A program made the position numbers and the translations under genes. DNA of 41,421 bases from Mnemiopsis leidyi (Eukaryota; Ctenophora; Tentaculata; Lobata; Bolinopsidae), in NCBI GenBank assembly GCA_000226015.1, contig JH152675.1:186364-227784 (forward strand). The letters run 5' to 3'. Below are positions 1 to 13,200 of this stretch, piece by piece. The notes beneath the pieces were generated by a model. The model had not been told where the DNA came from. It searched no databases and saw only the letters and a program-made list of their open reading frames with translations. Within the stretch, counting starts at the first letter, position 1; every line of letters starts with the position of its first letter.

Positions 1-40
1 CAAAGATGAAAGACAAACGACAAAGTTATCATTTTAATTG

Positions 41-97
41 TTGTCGCGGTGATACCCGACTCACGCAGCTAACGTTAGACGGATATAATCTCGTCAA
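41..97 (+). mobile_element. Tiny MITE copy 1 (57 bp, 8-bp TSD)
   Basis: Flanked by a perfect 8-bp target-site duplication TTTAATTG at 33-40 and 98-105. The left end is TTGTCGCGGTGATACCCGAC. The right end, read inward on the other strand, is TTGACGAGATTATATCCGTC. These imperfect 20-bp terminal inverted repeats are separated by only 17 bp. No coding capacity. The 8-bp TSD would suit hAT-, P- or Merlin-type transposases, but the TTG termini do not point clearly to any of them. Confidence 0.85.
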
Positions 98-105
98 TTT
101 AATTG

Positions 106-1222
106 ACACCCTTTATCTTTCACCATTTCACCTGGATCTTTGTTGATTTGCAGAGGGGACTGTAGAAGAAGCCATACAGCGCTCAGTTATTTCAACTTTG
201 AACAAATTTCAACGGAACACTGAGTCTGAAATCAAGTTGTCTCACGAAGGCTGCCGCTTCACGGCAGCAGGGCTATGCAACGTGTAGCAAAAATAGAGCG
301 CGCGCAGCAATCGAAAAGCCGCGCATGACTTTTTAATTCATCGTATGGAAACAACGGGTTTACTCCGCAAGCATTTAAGGATTTGAGCGCCAAATGTTCA
401 GTTTCGGTCTCTGTAACATCAGTGCAGCTGGTCCCTTACATGTTTAGTGTACCGTGGTCCTGGACAGTACGTGTTTCTTCTTTTTATCAATCAATTTCCG
501 TCATTTGATAATATAATTTTATTTGTATTCCTACGACTGCCCACCTTTAAATCCTTAAGCGATTTTGTGACATTAAAGCAATAGACGTTCAGATTTGTTG
601 CTTTATTTGATTAGGTTAGTCGCCTGACAAACTTGTCCTCACTCATTTTGCGTGATAACATCAATAGATTATAGATATGTTAAATTATCAAAAAGTTCGA
701 AAAATAGATTTGCTATTCATGGAATGTTTTTGTCTGAAACCCCTGTCCTCGGTTACGCCAGTTTTCGGTCTAAATTGCGGCTAATCGGGGGCCCAATAAT
801 TCCCATTTACCTATTTTCTCACCAAATATCTTACCACGCCTTATATCGGCAATTATTTAGCTTTCCTCTTCGTATCTGAATATCTAAAGGGCAGGGCTTT
901 TATAAGAAGGATCGGTCCTAAAACTGCTCTCAGATTTTGTAACTTTTGTTTGATTCAACTTGCCATGTTCCACCTTGATGCTCCATTTTGCTTCCGCTTT
1001 CTGTCCTAATTGTGTTTTGGATATCTCATTTTGAAAGATAAATCTTGTATTCGATTTTCCTAAGTATTCTCTTGAGGATTCTTGTAATACCTCTCACAAG
1101 TTTCACCGGGCTTCTTAAAACTACAAACAGACGTCATTTATCGAAAAATTGAACTAAACAACCAAACCATTTCGATACACATTTCGTTTGGTGTTTACAA
1201 AAGTGTTTCAGTTGCAGCCACC
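106..1222. other. Upstream flank of the surface-protein gene
   Basis: AT-rich flank with no credible coding exon; the longest open frame (652-879) has no recognisable domain. It must hold the promoter or 5' UTR of the surface-protein gene, but I see no clear TATA box or initiator. Confidence 0.4.
250..282 (+). repeat. GC hairpin repeat, copy 1
   Basis: A 7-bp stem GCTGCCG / CGGCAGC closes a CTTCA loop (250-268), followed by AGG and GCAACGT. A second copy with a longer 9-bp stem lies at 28766-28802. Both lie within about 150 bp of a MITE copy of the TTGTCGCGG family. Confidence 0.55.
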
Positions 1223-1271
1223 ATGACCGAAGTCATGCACCACGTCATTTTATTCCTCTCCGCACTCTCTT
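1223..1271 (+). CDS. Exon 1: signal peptide
   Basis: Starts at ATG in the context gccaccATGa and encodes MTEVMHHVILFLSALS, a short hydrophobic secretion signal. It ends in phase 1 at a GTAAGT donor. The stretch tttcagttgcag just upstream could be an acceptor, so the 5' UTR may itself be spliced; this is not resolved. Confidence 0.82.
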
Positions 1272-4200
1272 GTAAGTTTTTTAAGATTAAAAATCGATAA
1301 TTGATGCCACACTACAATAGAAAAATTTGTAAATGTACGTACACTAAATTATGTCTACCGCGGTAACCCTAAGTCCTTGTTAGCTTCTACTCCTCAACCT
1401 CGCCACTCTGATTCTACCTTCTCAGGTGTTTTCTGCAACACTGAAGACCTCCGCATAAGTTCTTCCCCCTCACTTGAGGCCGGTCCGATCAACTGGAAGC
1501 AGCAAATCACGATATCTTGCACCTGGACACCTGGCTCTATGAAATTTGCCGACATTTTTGTCGGGGAAGAATCAATCTTTACGCACCCTGTATACGGACC
1601 TATTGTATCCCAAGAGGGTAAGTTGTACAGTTACAAGTCCGTGCATTGAATCGCCAAACCAACATGATATTTGTACTTGACTATGTATTATTACATGCTG
1701 ATTGCTGACGTTAAAATCAAGTACATAATTTAGCTGCTTGTCACGTTAAATACATTGCGTGTCTAAGGTGTTCAATATTATTGCAATTCGATATACGGGT
1801 AAAAACAGACACCCAGTTTTTTGTTAAATTGATTTCACCTATAGGTCATGACACAGATTCTTTTCAATTTTGATCTTCATATCTTGCAGATCCGGAAGCT
1901 AGACTCTTCTTCTCTCAAGATATTGCCCTTGGAACAGCGGAGCTTGTTATTAAGGATATTACCGAAGCAGATAACAATGCTTTTTCATGCATGGTGTCCC
2001 GTATCGGGCGTGGAAATCCTGTCACCCTTGAAGTTCTAGGTATTAGGACATGTATATTTCCTTCTTTTGGCCGGGTTATTAGAAGTGGTGTGATTTAAAT
2101 AACTCAGTACCAGCAACAAGTAATGTAAAGTGTAAACCGAGAATATCAGAAAACTACAAGATTTCCTCCTCCTTTGTACGAGTAAGAATTAGATAATTGA
2201 TTAATAACCCATGATTTATTACAGAACCCCCTACTGCCGGAGTATCTGGCCTGACTGCCACCCCTGATTTTACCTCCGTACTTCTGACTTGGGAGGCGGT
2301 AGATGGAGCTACCAACTACAACGTTGCCTGGAGAGCCTCTGGAACTGAGGATTGGAACGCTGTAAGTTGTTTTATTCAAGATTGGAACCCGTAAATGTTC
2401 TTCTCTGAAGTGGAACGCTGTGAATTGTCGTTTTTAGAAGTGGAAACGGAAAGCAATTGCATGAATTATTCTTAACAGTAGGGACAGGTTACAACAATAA
2501 ACAGTGCAATTGTGACTTTGTTTCATAGTATTAGTTGTGGGCATAATCATATCTGTACGTATTTCATAAATTTCCTCCTTTTGCAGGCGGACGTGCCCGG
2601 AACTGAACACACTTTCGAAGGTCTCAACGTTGCCTCCGACTACGAGGCCAAAGTCGAAGCATCCAATGATGCTGGAATCAGGGAAGGGATTGAGCCTGCC
2701 GAAGTTTCTTTCACCACAAAAGACAACCGTAAGTTGTTGTATTGAGTTTTGCGATAATTCTTTCTAAATTGCATAGTGCATAGGGAATTTCGAAAATAGT
2801 CGTGAAAATATGCAATGTGCATGTATAGACTTATGTCGTGTTCTGTTCTTAGTTGGAAAGAATCAAAGTAACGTCTTAATTCTTCTTGGTCTATTTCTAT
2901 GTAACGTGATCTTTAAAAAACTGATCTGATTTCGTGCAGATCACGTCTCGATCTAAATCCAAGATATGTAATTTCTGTACATCCTAGAAACATGTTATGT
3001 TGACTCGTGTAGCAACAAAACATATGCAAACCAACATTCTAACTGTTGTAATGCTAGTGAGTTAGGGTTGTTCTTTTGAATACTGTGATTCCCGATATTT
3101 TATATTCTTCCATCATTTTAGAAGAAGAACATTCTAACACATCACAAATTATCGTTTTCACTCGAAATGTTTTTCATGTGTAGCTGTGTGTGTTAACGAA
3201 TAGTGCTGTGTTGTTTATTTTGTATTTAAATCTAAATGTTTTCTTAAAAAGCTCACTTGAATCCGTTAATCGCAAGGGTTGTTTGGACCGGGCCCATATA
3301 TGTATTATATCTATACACATGGCCTCCCCTATATTATTATAATTGATTTCTGGAGATATAAGGAAAGATATTGTTTTTGTCAGCTCAGTCACTTTGACTG
3401 ACGTACAGATGTAACCTTTTGATTTCCGATATCTGATACGGTCCAACTCCAAGCAACCTTAATTTTACTCCCTGTTCATTAACTGTTAACCCACTTCGCT
3501 ATACTAATGTACAAATTCATTAATCTTAATCAATGACAAGATTGAGCTCCAATCATAACTGTCTTTCTCTTTGATTCATATTCAGATTTTTCATGAAGCC
3601 GCATAAAGTTGTCTTACATTTGTACCTTCTTGATGGATCTTTGTGTTACTGCAATCTTGTCTGCACGGATTAAAACTTTCTTATTATTTCAACAAAACTG
3701 TATCTCTTTTTGGCAGTGCTCTCAAATTTCCTCCGGTCGGAAAAGCTGAAATTATACAGTTGTCTATCTTTAGCTCTCTGTTGGAAAAGTGCGATCTATA
3801 ATTTTATTATACTCTGTTAATCACCAATTGAATAATTCCTAGCACGATAAATGATTGCTCAATAAATTGATTCACGCCATTTAAAATGGTTATAACAGAC
3901 ATGTCTTACAATTTTATTTCTATTGTTATTTAAAGTTTTTCCAAAATTGACGAGTTACAGCAACTTACTTCCGACTGACTAAAATGCATGCTTCTTGGTA
4001 AAATGATCTGACCTTGCACAATCGAGAGCAATACTTTCATGAGGAATGACAGGAAATTGTTGAAGTTTTCCGTTTGTGCTGCCCATTTGCAACCGACATA
4101 ATTGACAAGAAGTTCGAATAAAACTTGTATTTCATTTAGAATGAAGCAAAATCCACCCCATGCATCTGAACATAGGCCAACGCATGAAATTCTCCAATTA

Positions 4201-7200
4201 TTCTGATTAAATATCACAATCTGAACTAAGCTTTTCGGATGATGCTCTGACGATTCAAGGACATGGTGATGATGGCGAGGCATTTATTCCTTTTATGCTC
4301 ACTTTGTTGATCCTTATTCATGATGATTGATGTTGCCACCAAATGATTTTATAATTTAACCTGTTGAAATCGCATATTGTATACCAAAATGTTGCAATTT
4401 CTAATGCATGTTCTTGCATCTGCTACACCTATGGTTTTTAGGAACAGAAGTGTAACTGACATAAGCATAATTGCGGACGGACAAAAACGCAGACGACACT
4501 GACGACAACAGACAGGCAGACAAAAAACTGCGAAATACTGACCGACTGACCCTGAAAGAGACTAATCAACTGACGATGGACTGTTCCAAAAATTCCGAAG
4601 ATTGAAAACGACCGTCTCTCCGCAGGACCACCCCACCCCGTAGGTGGTTTGACCGTCCACGAGGCTGCCTATAACGCTACCACCATCACCCTATCGTGGA
4701 ACATTCAGGATAACACCGCCGAAAACAGAATCGTCACCGGAATAACTGCCACTGCCGCTAAAGAGGGCGCCGTTGAAGGCGATCCCGCTATTGAACCTCA
4801 GGAGCTTGCTGCTGAAGCAACAACCGCTACCTTCCAGTTGCCCGGACCAGGGGATTACATCTTCAAAATCACGACAAAGAACGATTTCAGCGAGGGCGTA
4901 GATACTTCCGCCATGGAGCTCCACACAGTTAAAGAAACAACAACCCCACCTCCTCCACCCACCACTCCTGAACCCACGACCAAGAAACCTACCACCGCGG
5001 CACCCACCACCGAAGCCAAAGAACCAACCGAGGGAGATATCGACTTGGGAACTGGGGGAGAGAACAGTAAGTACGGTACATTTTACTAGCGTCGTAAGTC
5101 CGGATAAGTATCTCCATGTGTCCTCATTTAACCGTCCACAGCAAGCACCTTTGTAGCACCTCACTTCACATGTCTACACGTTATTCGTACTCCGGAGGGA
5201 AATGTGTGTCTCTACTGTCTTTATCGTAGCAGTAATTGTTTGCCGGGGAAATTTGTTGGAGCACTGACCAAGCCACGACACGTAGATCACATCCCCCTTT
5301 TGACGTGATGTGATCCCCATGTAACAGCTCTTTGTTTATATTTCGTGTTCGGCTTTTCCGCTGTTTTGCTGCTTTACGGCTCATAAATAAATGATTACTG
5401 CTACACAGAGACCCGCTTCACTCGAATATCATGACTCCGTCACGTGACCCATGGCTTCATCCATCACGTGACCACATTCTCACAATTACTCTTGTCATTT
5501 CTCTCTCTCTTCACCCAGCTCAGTTCTTACTCGGCATGGGATTAAGAAAATTAGGGCGAAGTTACCTGAGTTAAGATCATCACCCGGCACACATGCAGCC
5601 TTGACAGAAAGGTAGGTAATGGGTCGGTAATAAGGCGGCCTAATTGTGTGTTCTTCGTCTTGCCTGGCCGGGGCTATGTCTGGCTTTCCTAAATTTCACA
5701 TGATTACACTTGTTCTGTCTAGAACTTGTTCTGTGTTTACTTACTCTACCTCTTTAGACAAGTAACATGTTATGCCATCAGATTATCGAAATGGTTGGGT
5801 CAACGTCTATTGATAAATCTATAATTATCGTACCTAGTATAGTACCTACCCTATGTATGTCTAAGTCTATAACCTTAGTCGTACCAATTTTACATTTTAC
5901 ACTCTTAGTCTATAGTAGTCGTACCCAACTAGTACATTACCTTCTTAATCTTACAAATAAGACGAAAGGCGCTGTTTTACACGACTAGAAATATATCGGA
6001 TAAGTTCTTGAAGGTGGATGCTCCCCAAAGTTGGATGCACATGAGGCTACACTCCCCAATATCGGTTACACACTCTAGGTCCCTTTACAGTCACGTGATA
6101 GTGTGTACATTTACGTGTTAGTGTCATGTGATAGCGCTCCTCACATCCCGTGATAACCGTGATTTAATGCACTGATTTTATCGGGAAAATATAAAAAGTT
6201 GCGGTAGTAACAGTTCCGCAAAACGTCACTCAGCGGGACCTGGGACCTGGTAAGATCTTGTCCGTGACATTCCTAGCATTCTATAACAATGACACCGGTG
6301 TGTCTGATGTGTTCATTATCCTTGTATCTGGTGTTAACACAGTTACCAGTTCGTTACCTTGTAACACAGAGTATGTCCCGGCATACCAAATACACTCCAG
6401 TTCTTAAGTTTTACATGGAAAATTCTTGTAAATAAAAACGATTTCCCCGAATAGGGTCCATGACATTCTGCCGTTCAATCTTCTGTTTAGGAAAGATTTA
6501 GAGATAACAATTTCACAATAGAGGACGCATCCCACCTAGGCTCAATACCCGGCCTGAATACTGCACCAAGACCACAAGTACTTACCACTAAGTACTTACT
6601 ACTAAGTACTTACCAACAAATTCTTCCCACCAAATACCACTATGTACCTCCCAATTATTTCCACCAAATACTAACTGGACCTCTAGTACCTCAATACCTA
6701 CCTCTATCTAGACACCTTGTCTATCTAGACACCTTGTCTCTGCTAATGCTACTGTCTACGCGGTAGCCTCACCACCATCTCACCCCCAGTCAGCTTGCAT
6801 GTCATGTAGTTGTGACACGTATAGAACACAGCCACTAAATGACATTCTTTACACGGCCCGAGTTATTGAGGGACATTTGAGGGATAATTGTAAATGTTGT
6901 ATCCGAACTGCCTTATTAGGGATAATGTTTTGAGTTTCACAAAGCTAAATTCGAATCAAGTGAAGTGTCAGTTTGTTAGAAACAGGTGGAGGCGACAGAT
7001 TCACTTCTATATGGAATGGCTTGTGTAGCAGCAGTCGGCCCAACGTTTGCAGAACTTAGAGTCAGATACTCAGACTCAGACAAAACGTGTTCCTTACAAT
7101 TTGTAGATACTCTTTCCTATAAAAGATGACTGCATTGAGAAAATGCTCAATGTTGACTCACAAAGCGACCCTTTAGACACGGTTATACGTGGTTAAAACC

Positions 7201-10200
7201 ACAAGAGTCTCAACCCTAACCATGTCCCAAACAAAGGCACCCTATTATTCCATATATGGTATGATTTATGACGATTATACTAATTACACTGTCGCTGACA
7301 AAGCGGTCCTGTACACGCCGTATTAGGGGAGATGGCGATACATACAGCACCAGGCAGCATACCCCTACCTCTACCTTACATCGCATGAAACATGGGGCTG
7401 TATCTCTGGCGATATTATGTGGACAGAGTAGCAGTATCCACTATGTGGGTATTTTCAGAATAACTCCAGTAAGGGTAACTTAGAACCGTTGCGACAGAGA
7501 TGAAGTGCAGGTGTAAGTAAATATCGTAGGTGTAAATCGTGTTCTATGGAAGGAGTTCTCCTGTCTTGGCTAAATACTGTCTCTAACTTCAGATTTGATT
7601 ACCCTGTAAACTTTCGGAAACAGATACGATAGTAGCGGGTAGATTTTACCTTGTTGATGCTATTTTCTTTGTCACAGGAAAATGGAAATGTCTTAAATAT
7701 TATGTACACTTCATAAGAATTAATGAGCCTTGCACACTGAGTAACTAAGTATCTTTGTCTAATTAGAAACAACACTATCCGTAGAAAAACAATATGATCT
7801 CACCGTATATCACAAACGGTAAGCGCCCCGTTAGATTTAGAGCTAATAGAATTAACTAGATTACACATTATTCTGTAGTTTCAGTTGATTTAAGGATAGG
7901 CGAGTCTATCAAGATAGAGAAGTCCGCTGTAGGTCGCTATCATCTGTCGTCAGATGAAGTATATAAGAGATGAAGTATATGAGAGAAACTAGTGAAGACA
8001 ATCTCCATGCTAATAAGAAGCGACCTTTAGTCTTCTCCTTTCTACTTAAATTTCTCGCCGCACTTCCTAAAGCGCAGAAATAGAATTTGGCGTTGCTTAA
8101 ACACACCTAATAATGTGTCGGTCCTCCAGCATGCTGCTTACTGAAGTACATGGCGAGATCTAAACTTCTACTAAGTACTGACTGTATATCACAGCTCTTC
8201 TAATTTGACATGTTCCCGCCATGTAAACGTACTCTTCTCAAGGTGGCTTGTCTGTTTTATAAGATAACCACAGTTCTATTTTGTTGTACGCACTTCATAA
8301 GCACGTTCGGAGCAGTTTAAAGTGCGGTTTGCAACTTGAACAGCTTTATGAATTATAATCCGACCACGGACCAGCTGGAAATTCTCTACCAGCACCTCTC
8401 AACCTCTCAATTTATCTCTATTTTTCATGAGTCCAGAATAAAGTCCCGCTGTCTAAAGTATGGGATCACAAGGTTTTGAGAGGCAGGAAGATTGCCAAGA
8501 TTAAGTCATCTTGTGATGATCATACTCGTGGTTACTCAACGTACACATTTGGTGATTCGGGGACCTGCGTAATCAGCTTATTCTACTTCCTTGCCCGATC
8601 TTTAGGATTTTCAATCCTAATTTTCACCCTAATTTGACTTTACAAGGTAAAAGGACACTTAACCTTTTCTAATGAAGGGCTGTAAGAGCCAAGGCAGAAT
8701 AACGTAAAGGTACATTTAAAATCTAGATCATCATTTGTAGCTTTGAAAACCGCATGACCTGAAATGAACTTTTGAGTAGTTGTCAAGAGAATCTTACTGC
8801 AGTTTCATAGCGGTCTCAAGAAAAATATGAACCCCTGAAATTTAAATTAACTGAAAATATTGAGATTGCAGAATGAAACAGAACTTGCGCACCAATCTTA
8901 ACGCTTTCCAATTGAAGTTAAACTTGCTGCACCGGTCTTCAGCGAATCAGCAATATACTCGGATCCTAGTCTGAACGCTCTCTTGTCAATCGTGACGAGG
9001 GGCCGGTGGTCCTACAACCAATAGTCAACAGTAGGGTACCCCAGTCACCACGTCTCAGTTCTTCCCCTTGTCTAACCACAAATTCAACCTGTTATTCCCT
9101 ATCCAACTTTAATTTCTCCCGCCATTTTAACCGCCCTTGCCAGCACTAGAGGAGGACCAAGGACCGTAACACAGAAATGTCCGTTGTAATGGTGAGACTG
9201 TGGAAATTAAGAAACACACACAGACACATCCTGAACCGTCTAGATTATGCGGCATATTTGCATATTTAATGAATATTTAATGAAAAGAGGCGCATCCTTG
9301 GGCGCCCCACGTACAACTGCAACCTCAATTTTAACCGCCCGGTTTGCTACCCAGTTCCGAACAAGATACTGATTGTCGAGTACAACTCATTGCTATAATA
9401 GTGCAGCTCTACTTAATTTGTAGAACGTTGCCTAGGATTTTCTAGACTTTGTAGATTTTCTCCTATCCGTTAAAAACCGCTGGTTAAAATGACTTGATAG
9501 TTACTTTTTATTACACTTCTGACTGTCATCTAAAAGAACGCTTTCCAATTCGATTCACGACCTCGGTGGAATTTCAGCGTTCTACCACAGTGCTAGGATG
9601 TCTCAATTATCCTAATGGAGGCCAATTATCCTAATTAAGTTTACACCGGTAGAAGTTTCCCTAACACTGAAACTATATCTGGGCGTGTGAGTGTCCTCTA
9701 GTATCTCCAATCAGGAAGTCATTTCATGTCCCTCTAAAATCCTAGCGTTGAAATGGGATGAGTGTAGGACAACTTAACATGCTGGACGTCATTAATTCGC
9801 AATTTTCTTTGAGTAGGAGTGAGATCCTGGCGGTAAGTGTCGAGTGTTAGTGTCGAGTGTTAGTGTCGAGTGTAAGTGTCGAGTGTAAGTGTCGAGTTTT
9901 AGTGTCGAGTGTGAGTGTCGAGTGTAAGTGTCGACTTGCTTCCACTTGTTACCTGCAAAGAGTATATTTTAGAGGATTTCATGGCTACTTAAGCGGTCTC
10001 TATTGTGCGGTAGGAGTAGCGGTGTGCACTATGTAGTCGACTATTTGGGCTCTTCGCTCTCGCTCCTTTATTTAATCAGGCGTATGTGACATTTACAGCA
10101 GCAATTATGAAGAGACCCTCTTGAAGTTTTGGCGTCACATAACTATTAATGTGACAGAATCTTAAGTTCTCTTTGTTTTGATATCTTACAAAGCGCATTG

Positions 10201-13200
10201 AAGACCTGAAGTTAAACCTACTTTGTCATCAAAACGATAAAGCAGTCACGATCAATGATCACGAAGTCTGACTTTATCGTAATAAGACTGATTCCCAGAA
10301 AGAACTAAGAGACAAGACTCAATATACTTCGGTATATCTACACTTTACATCCACATCAGTTCTAATCTCATTACTACGGTTTACATCATGAGATTATGTG
10401 AGGTTCATAATCCAATGAAAGAAAGTGTCTCCCAGTGTAGATATGTGATAAAACGGTGATCTTATAATCGGACTGTGTAAATTGGGTGTAAATTCGGTCC
10501 AGGACCAAGACTGAGTTTCTATTCCAAGAACTTGAGGATAACAATTAAAATTCCATTGTTCCAAACTTAGGAATTTACCAGTTAACAGCGAAGAAGCTTC
10601 ACAGTCGATGTCCTCTATTAACTACTGTGATTCCTGAACCTTGCTGTGTAATGCGATTAAATGTTAGCCAGCTCCCAGCTAACCTGAGATCTCATGGTCG
10701 CCATATGGCCAGCTAGCCTCCCCGTGTTCGCATTAATCTGAGCCGCGAAATACGATATCCTTTGGAGGGAGCTAGCTTTAGAATGTACGTGATTGTGCTG
10801 TTCCTAATTCCGAAAAGAATTGATCTGAATCACAGAGTCAGGTTATTATTATCACTACACCGAGCTGATTGCTGGGTTATCCCTCATAATATTCGGGTGT
10901 TATCAGAAGAACTCGCTACAATCCCAATCGATGATATCCGGAATTTTCATGCATTTGAGAGTATCGATAATTGCTTATAAATCTAATTATGATAACGAAA
11001 TTCTCGCATTCCCAACAATTATCTCTTCACGTTCCCTTACAGAACGAAGTACAAAGACCGCTATGTAGCTATACTGCAGCTATATTGCAGCTATACTACA
11101 CATCCTCACAGTCAACCCTGACTACTCTAACCATGCACGCTGCAGCCAGGCCGATTAGGACAATTTAGTGTTAATTCTCCCTTCCTATCTTCCTGCCTCC
11201 ACTTGAACACGCTTATATACGCTCCCCGGTTTGTGTTGGCCAGACTTATCTAACTCAGCACGAGCTTACACTCTGTGTCTGAAATATCATTACCCTGTAG
11301 TCGGCACTGTGCTACTTATAGCTATAAGTATGTACATATTCTAACGTATTCAACTCAAATCACTTATACTCTACTGGGTTAGCTAGGTAATGGTTATCAG
11401 ACAATAGTCATCGTGTATTAAGTACCCCGTACTTGAAATAGCCAGGTCCAATGTCCATGCCTGTATTGTAGTTATAGCACTCCTACCAGCTTCATCACGT
11501 GCGTGAAATGTCCGATCTTGTGACCTTCACCTCTGGGATGGTATATGATCACATGACTTTAAGAAGGATCACGTGAAGTCAAAGCAGATTACTGGGGTGC
11601 CAGGGACTTTAAATGCTGCAGTGACATTAAGATTGGTAGTATTTGGTAGCTTCTACTTGTTCAGTTTCAGGTGAGTAGTCTGGCACAGGACCTCGCTCCC
11701 CTTCCGCTATTTTCTTCTTAGGAAAACAGTTGTGGGAGATTTTGTGATGTACATAGGAAGCTGAAATATGCAGGATATGTAATGCGCTGTGAAATGTTTA
11801 CTAAAACTACAGTGCATGTTAAGACAATTTGGTTTTACCAATAAATTAGATAAAGCTTGATTATAAATATACTAATGAACGTTACCATTAATAAATCCTA
11901 AAACATTTTCTCCCGCTTTCTTGAATGTCTTCCATAACATCTCAGTGGACGTAAATTCATAAAGCTAAGTAATCATGTTTTTCCAACTCAAGGATAGAGA
12001 TTCACTCATTCCTGCTCTGAGTGAGGTAGCGATTCATTGTCTAAAGGGTCGGATTGTCTGCGCCTAATTCACCCTTTGTCGCAAAACAATGCAGGAGATT
12101 AACTCTGACATCTGTATATTGTTACTCACTCATATGTTTCGAACCTGTTCAATCATTCATGACCGCAATTTGTTTTCCGCATCACAACAGAAATTCATAA
12201 GGCTTTAAACTAATCACGTCAACAAAATACCATTCATTCTGGACTTGCGATTTGATTAAGATTACTTAAACTTGATAATCAATTTTAATAACTGCAGATT
12301 TTACCGATTTGATTTTAGATTTATTGTTGCAATAGTAGATTTAAGACAGGCCTGCAACAACTCACAAACGTTTGAAATTCTACAAGTACGATATATCTAC
12401 TTTCCCTCCAAACATATGTGCGGTAATTACATGTATATCATTGATTAACTACAATATTCAGAAACTCTCTTATTTTTTCCTCTTTCAGTTGACTGCGGTG
12501 ACATACAATCCATCCAACCTTTTGCTAATCAGCAGGCTTCCCTCAAATGTACTGTAAGTAAACAAGCTCCACAAACATTTGCAGCTGCAATTCAGCTTCA
12601 ACATTTCATTTTTTGTTTTCCAATTCCTTACTCTTTTACAACATATATTGTCATTGAATTACAATGGTTCATTGTACCATTTTAAGCAATGAAGTAAATA
12701 CCTACACAAACTTCATAAAATTCGAAGGTACTGTACAGAATTACATCACGATTTAATCATATAAAATGTCAATACCATCTGTCGGATTGGTCGAAATTCC
12801 ATCCAAGTTTACTATGCTCCTCAGAAGTCCCCGATTTCTGCTCCGATATTTCCAGAGAAATTTCACAATTATCTTTGGAATTCAATACAATTTTCAGAGA
12901 GTCTACCTTTCTGACTCAATTTTGCAATCAGAGGCACCAAAATATATTCCCAGCATTCGCTAGAATTTCAAAACACAAATTTAACCTAGAATTTCAAAAC
13001 ACAAATTTAACCTATAATTTCAAAACACAAATTTAGCGTACATTTTTACTGCCCGAACGGCCAACACGTGTAACTAATGTCTCCTGTCACGTGATATGAA
13101 AGTATTCAAACAAACCTCATTAATCAGCACGAAGTCCTCCTATTTAATTTACCCTCCCTCTTCGGAATGTACACACAGTCTCCACATGTTTTCCCACCTC

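Larger units (their letters stand above)
5067..12488 (+). other. Intron 6 (7.4 kb) with promoter-like clusters
   Basis: Non-coding by inspection. It holds several TCACGTGA palindromes, TATA-like boxes with nearby 5' splice sites (listed separately), a 14-bp minisatellite near 9834-9934, a short CTTACTACTAAGTA-type repeat around 6575-6620 and a small direct duplication at about 6707-6738. No protein domain is recognisable in any frame. Confidence 0.5.

Noticed and set aside
1848-2039. 63-codon frame over exon 3
   Set aside because: Wrong frame; the Ig-domain frame (phase 1 from 1890) is clearly the coding one.
4691-5164. 157-codon open frame on the minus strand across exon 6
   Set aside because: It is antisense to a well-supported FN3 exon. 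Its Gly/Arg-rich composition is the mirror of the Thr/Pro codons, and it has no domain.
6220-6300. Spliced-leader RNA gene (short segment followed by GGTAAG)
   Set aside because: No Sm-binding site or flanking stem-loops after the donor, and no second copy.
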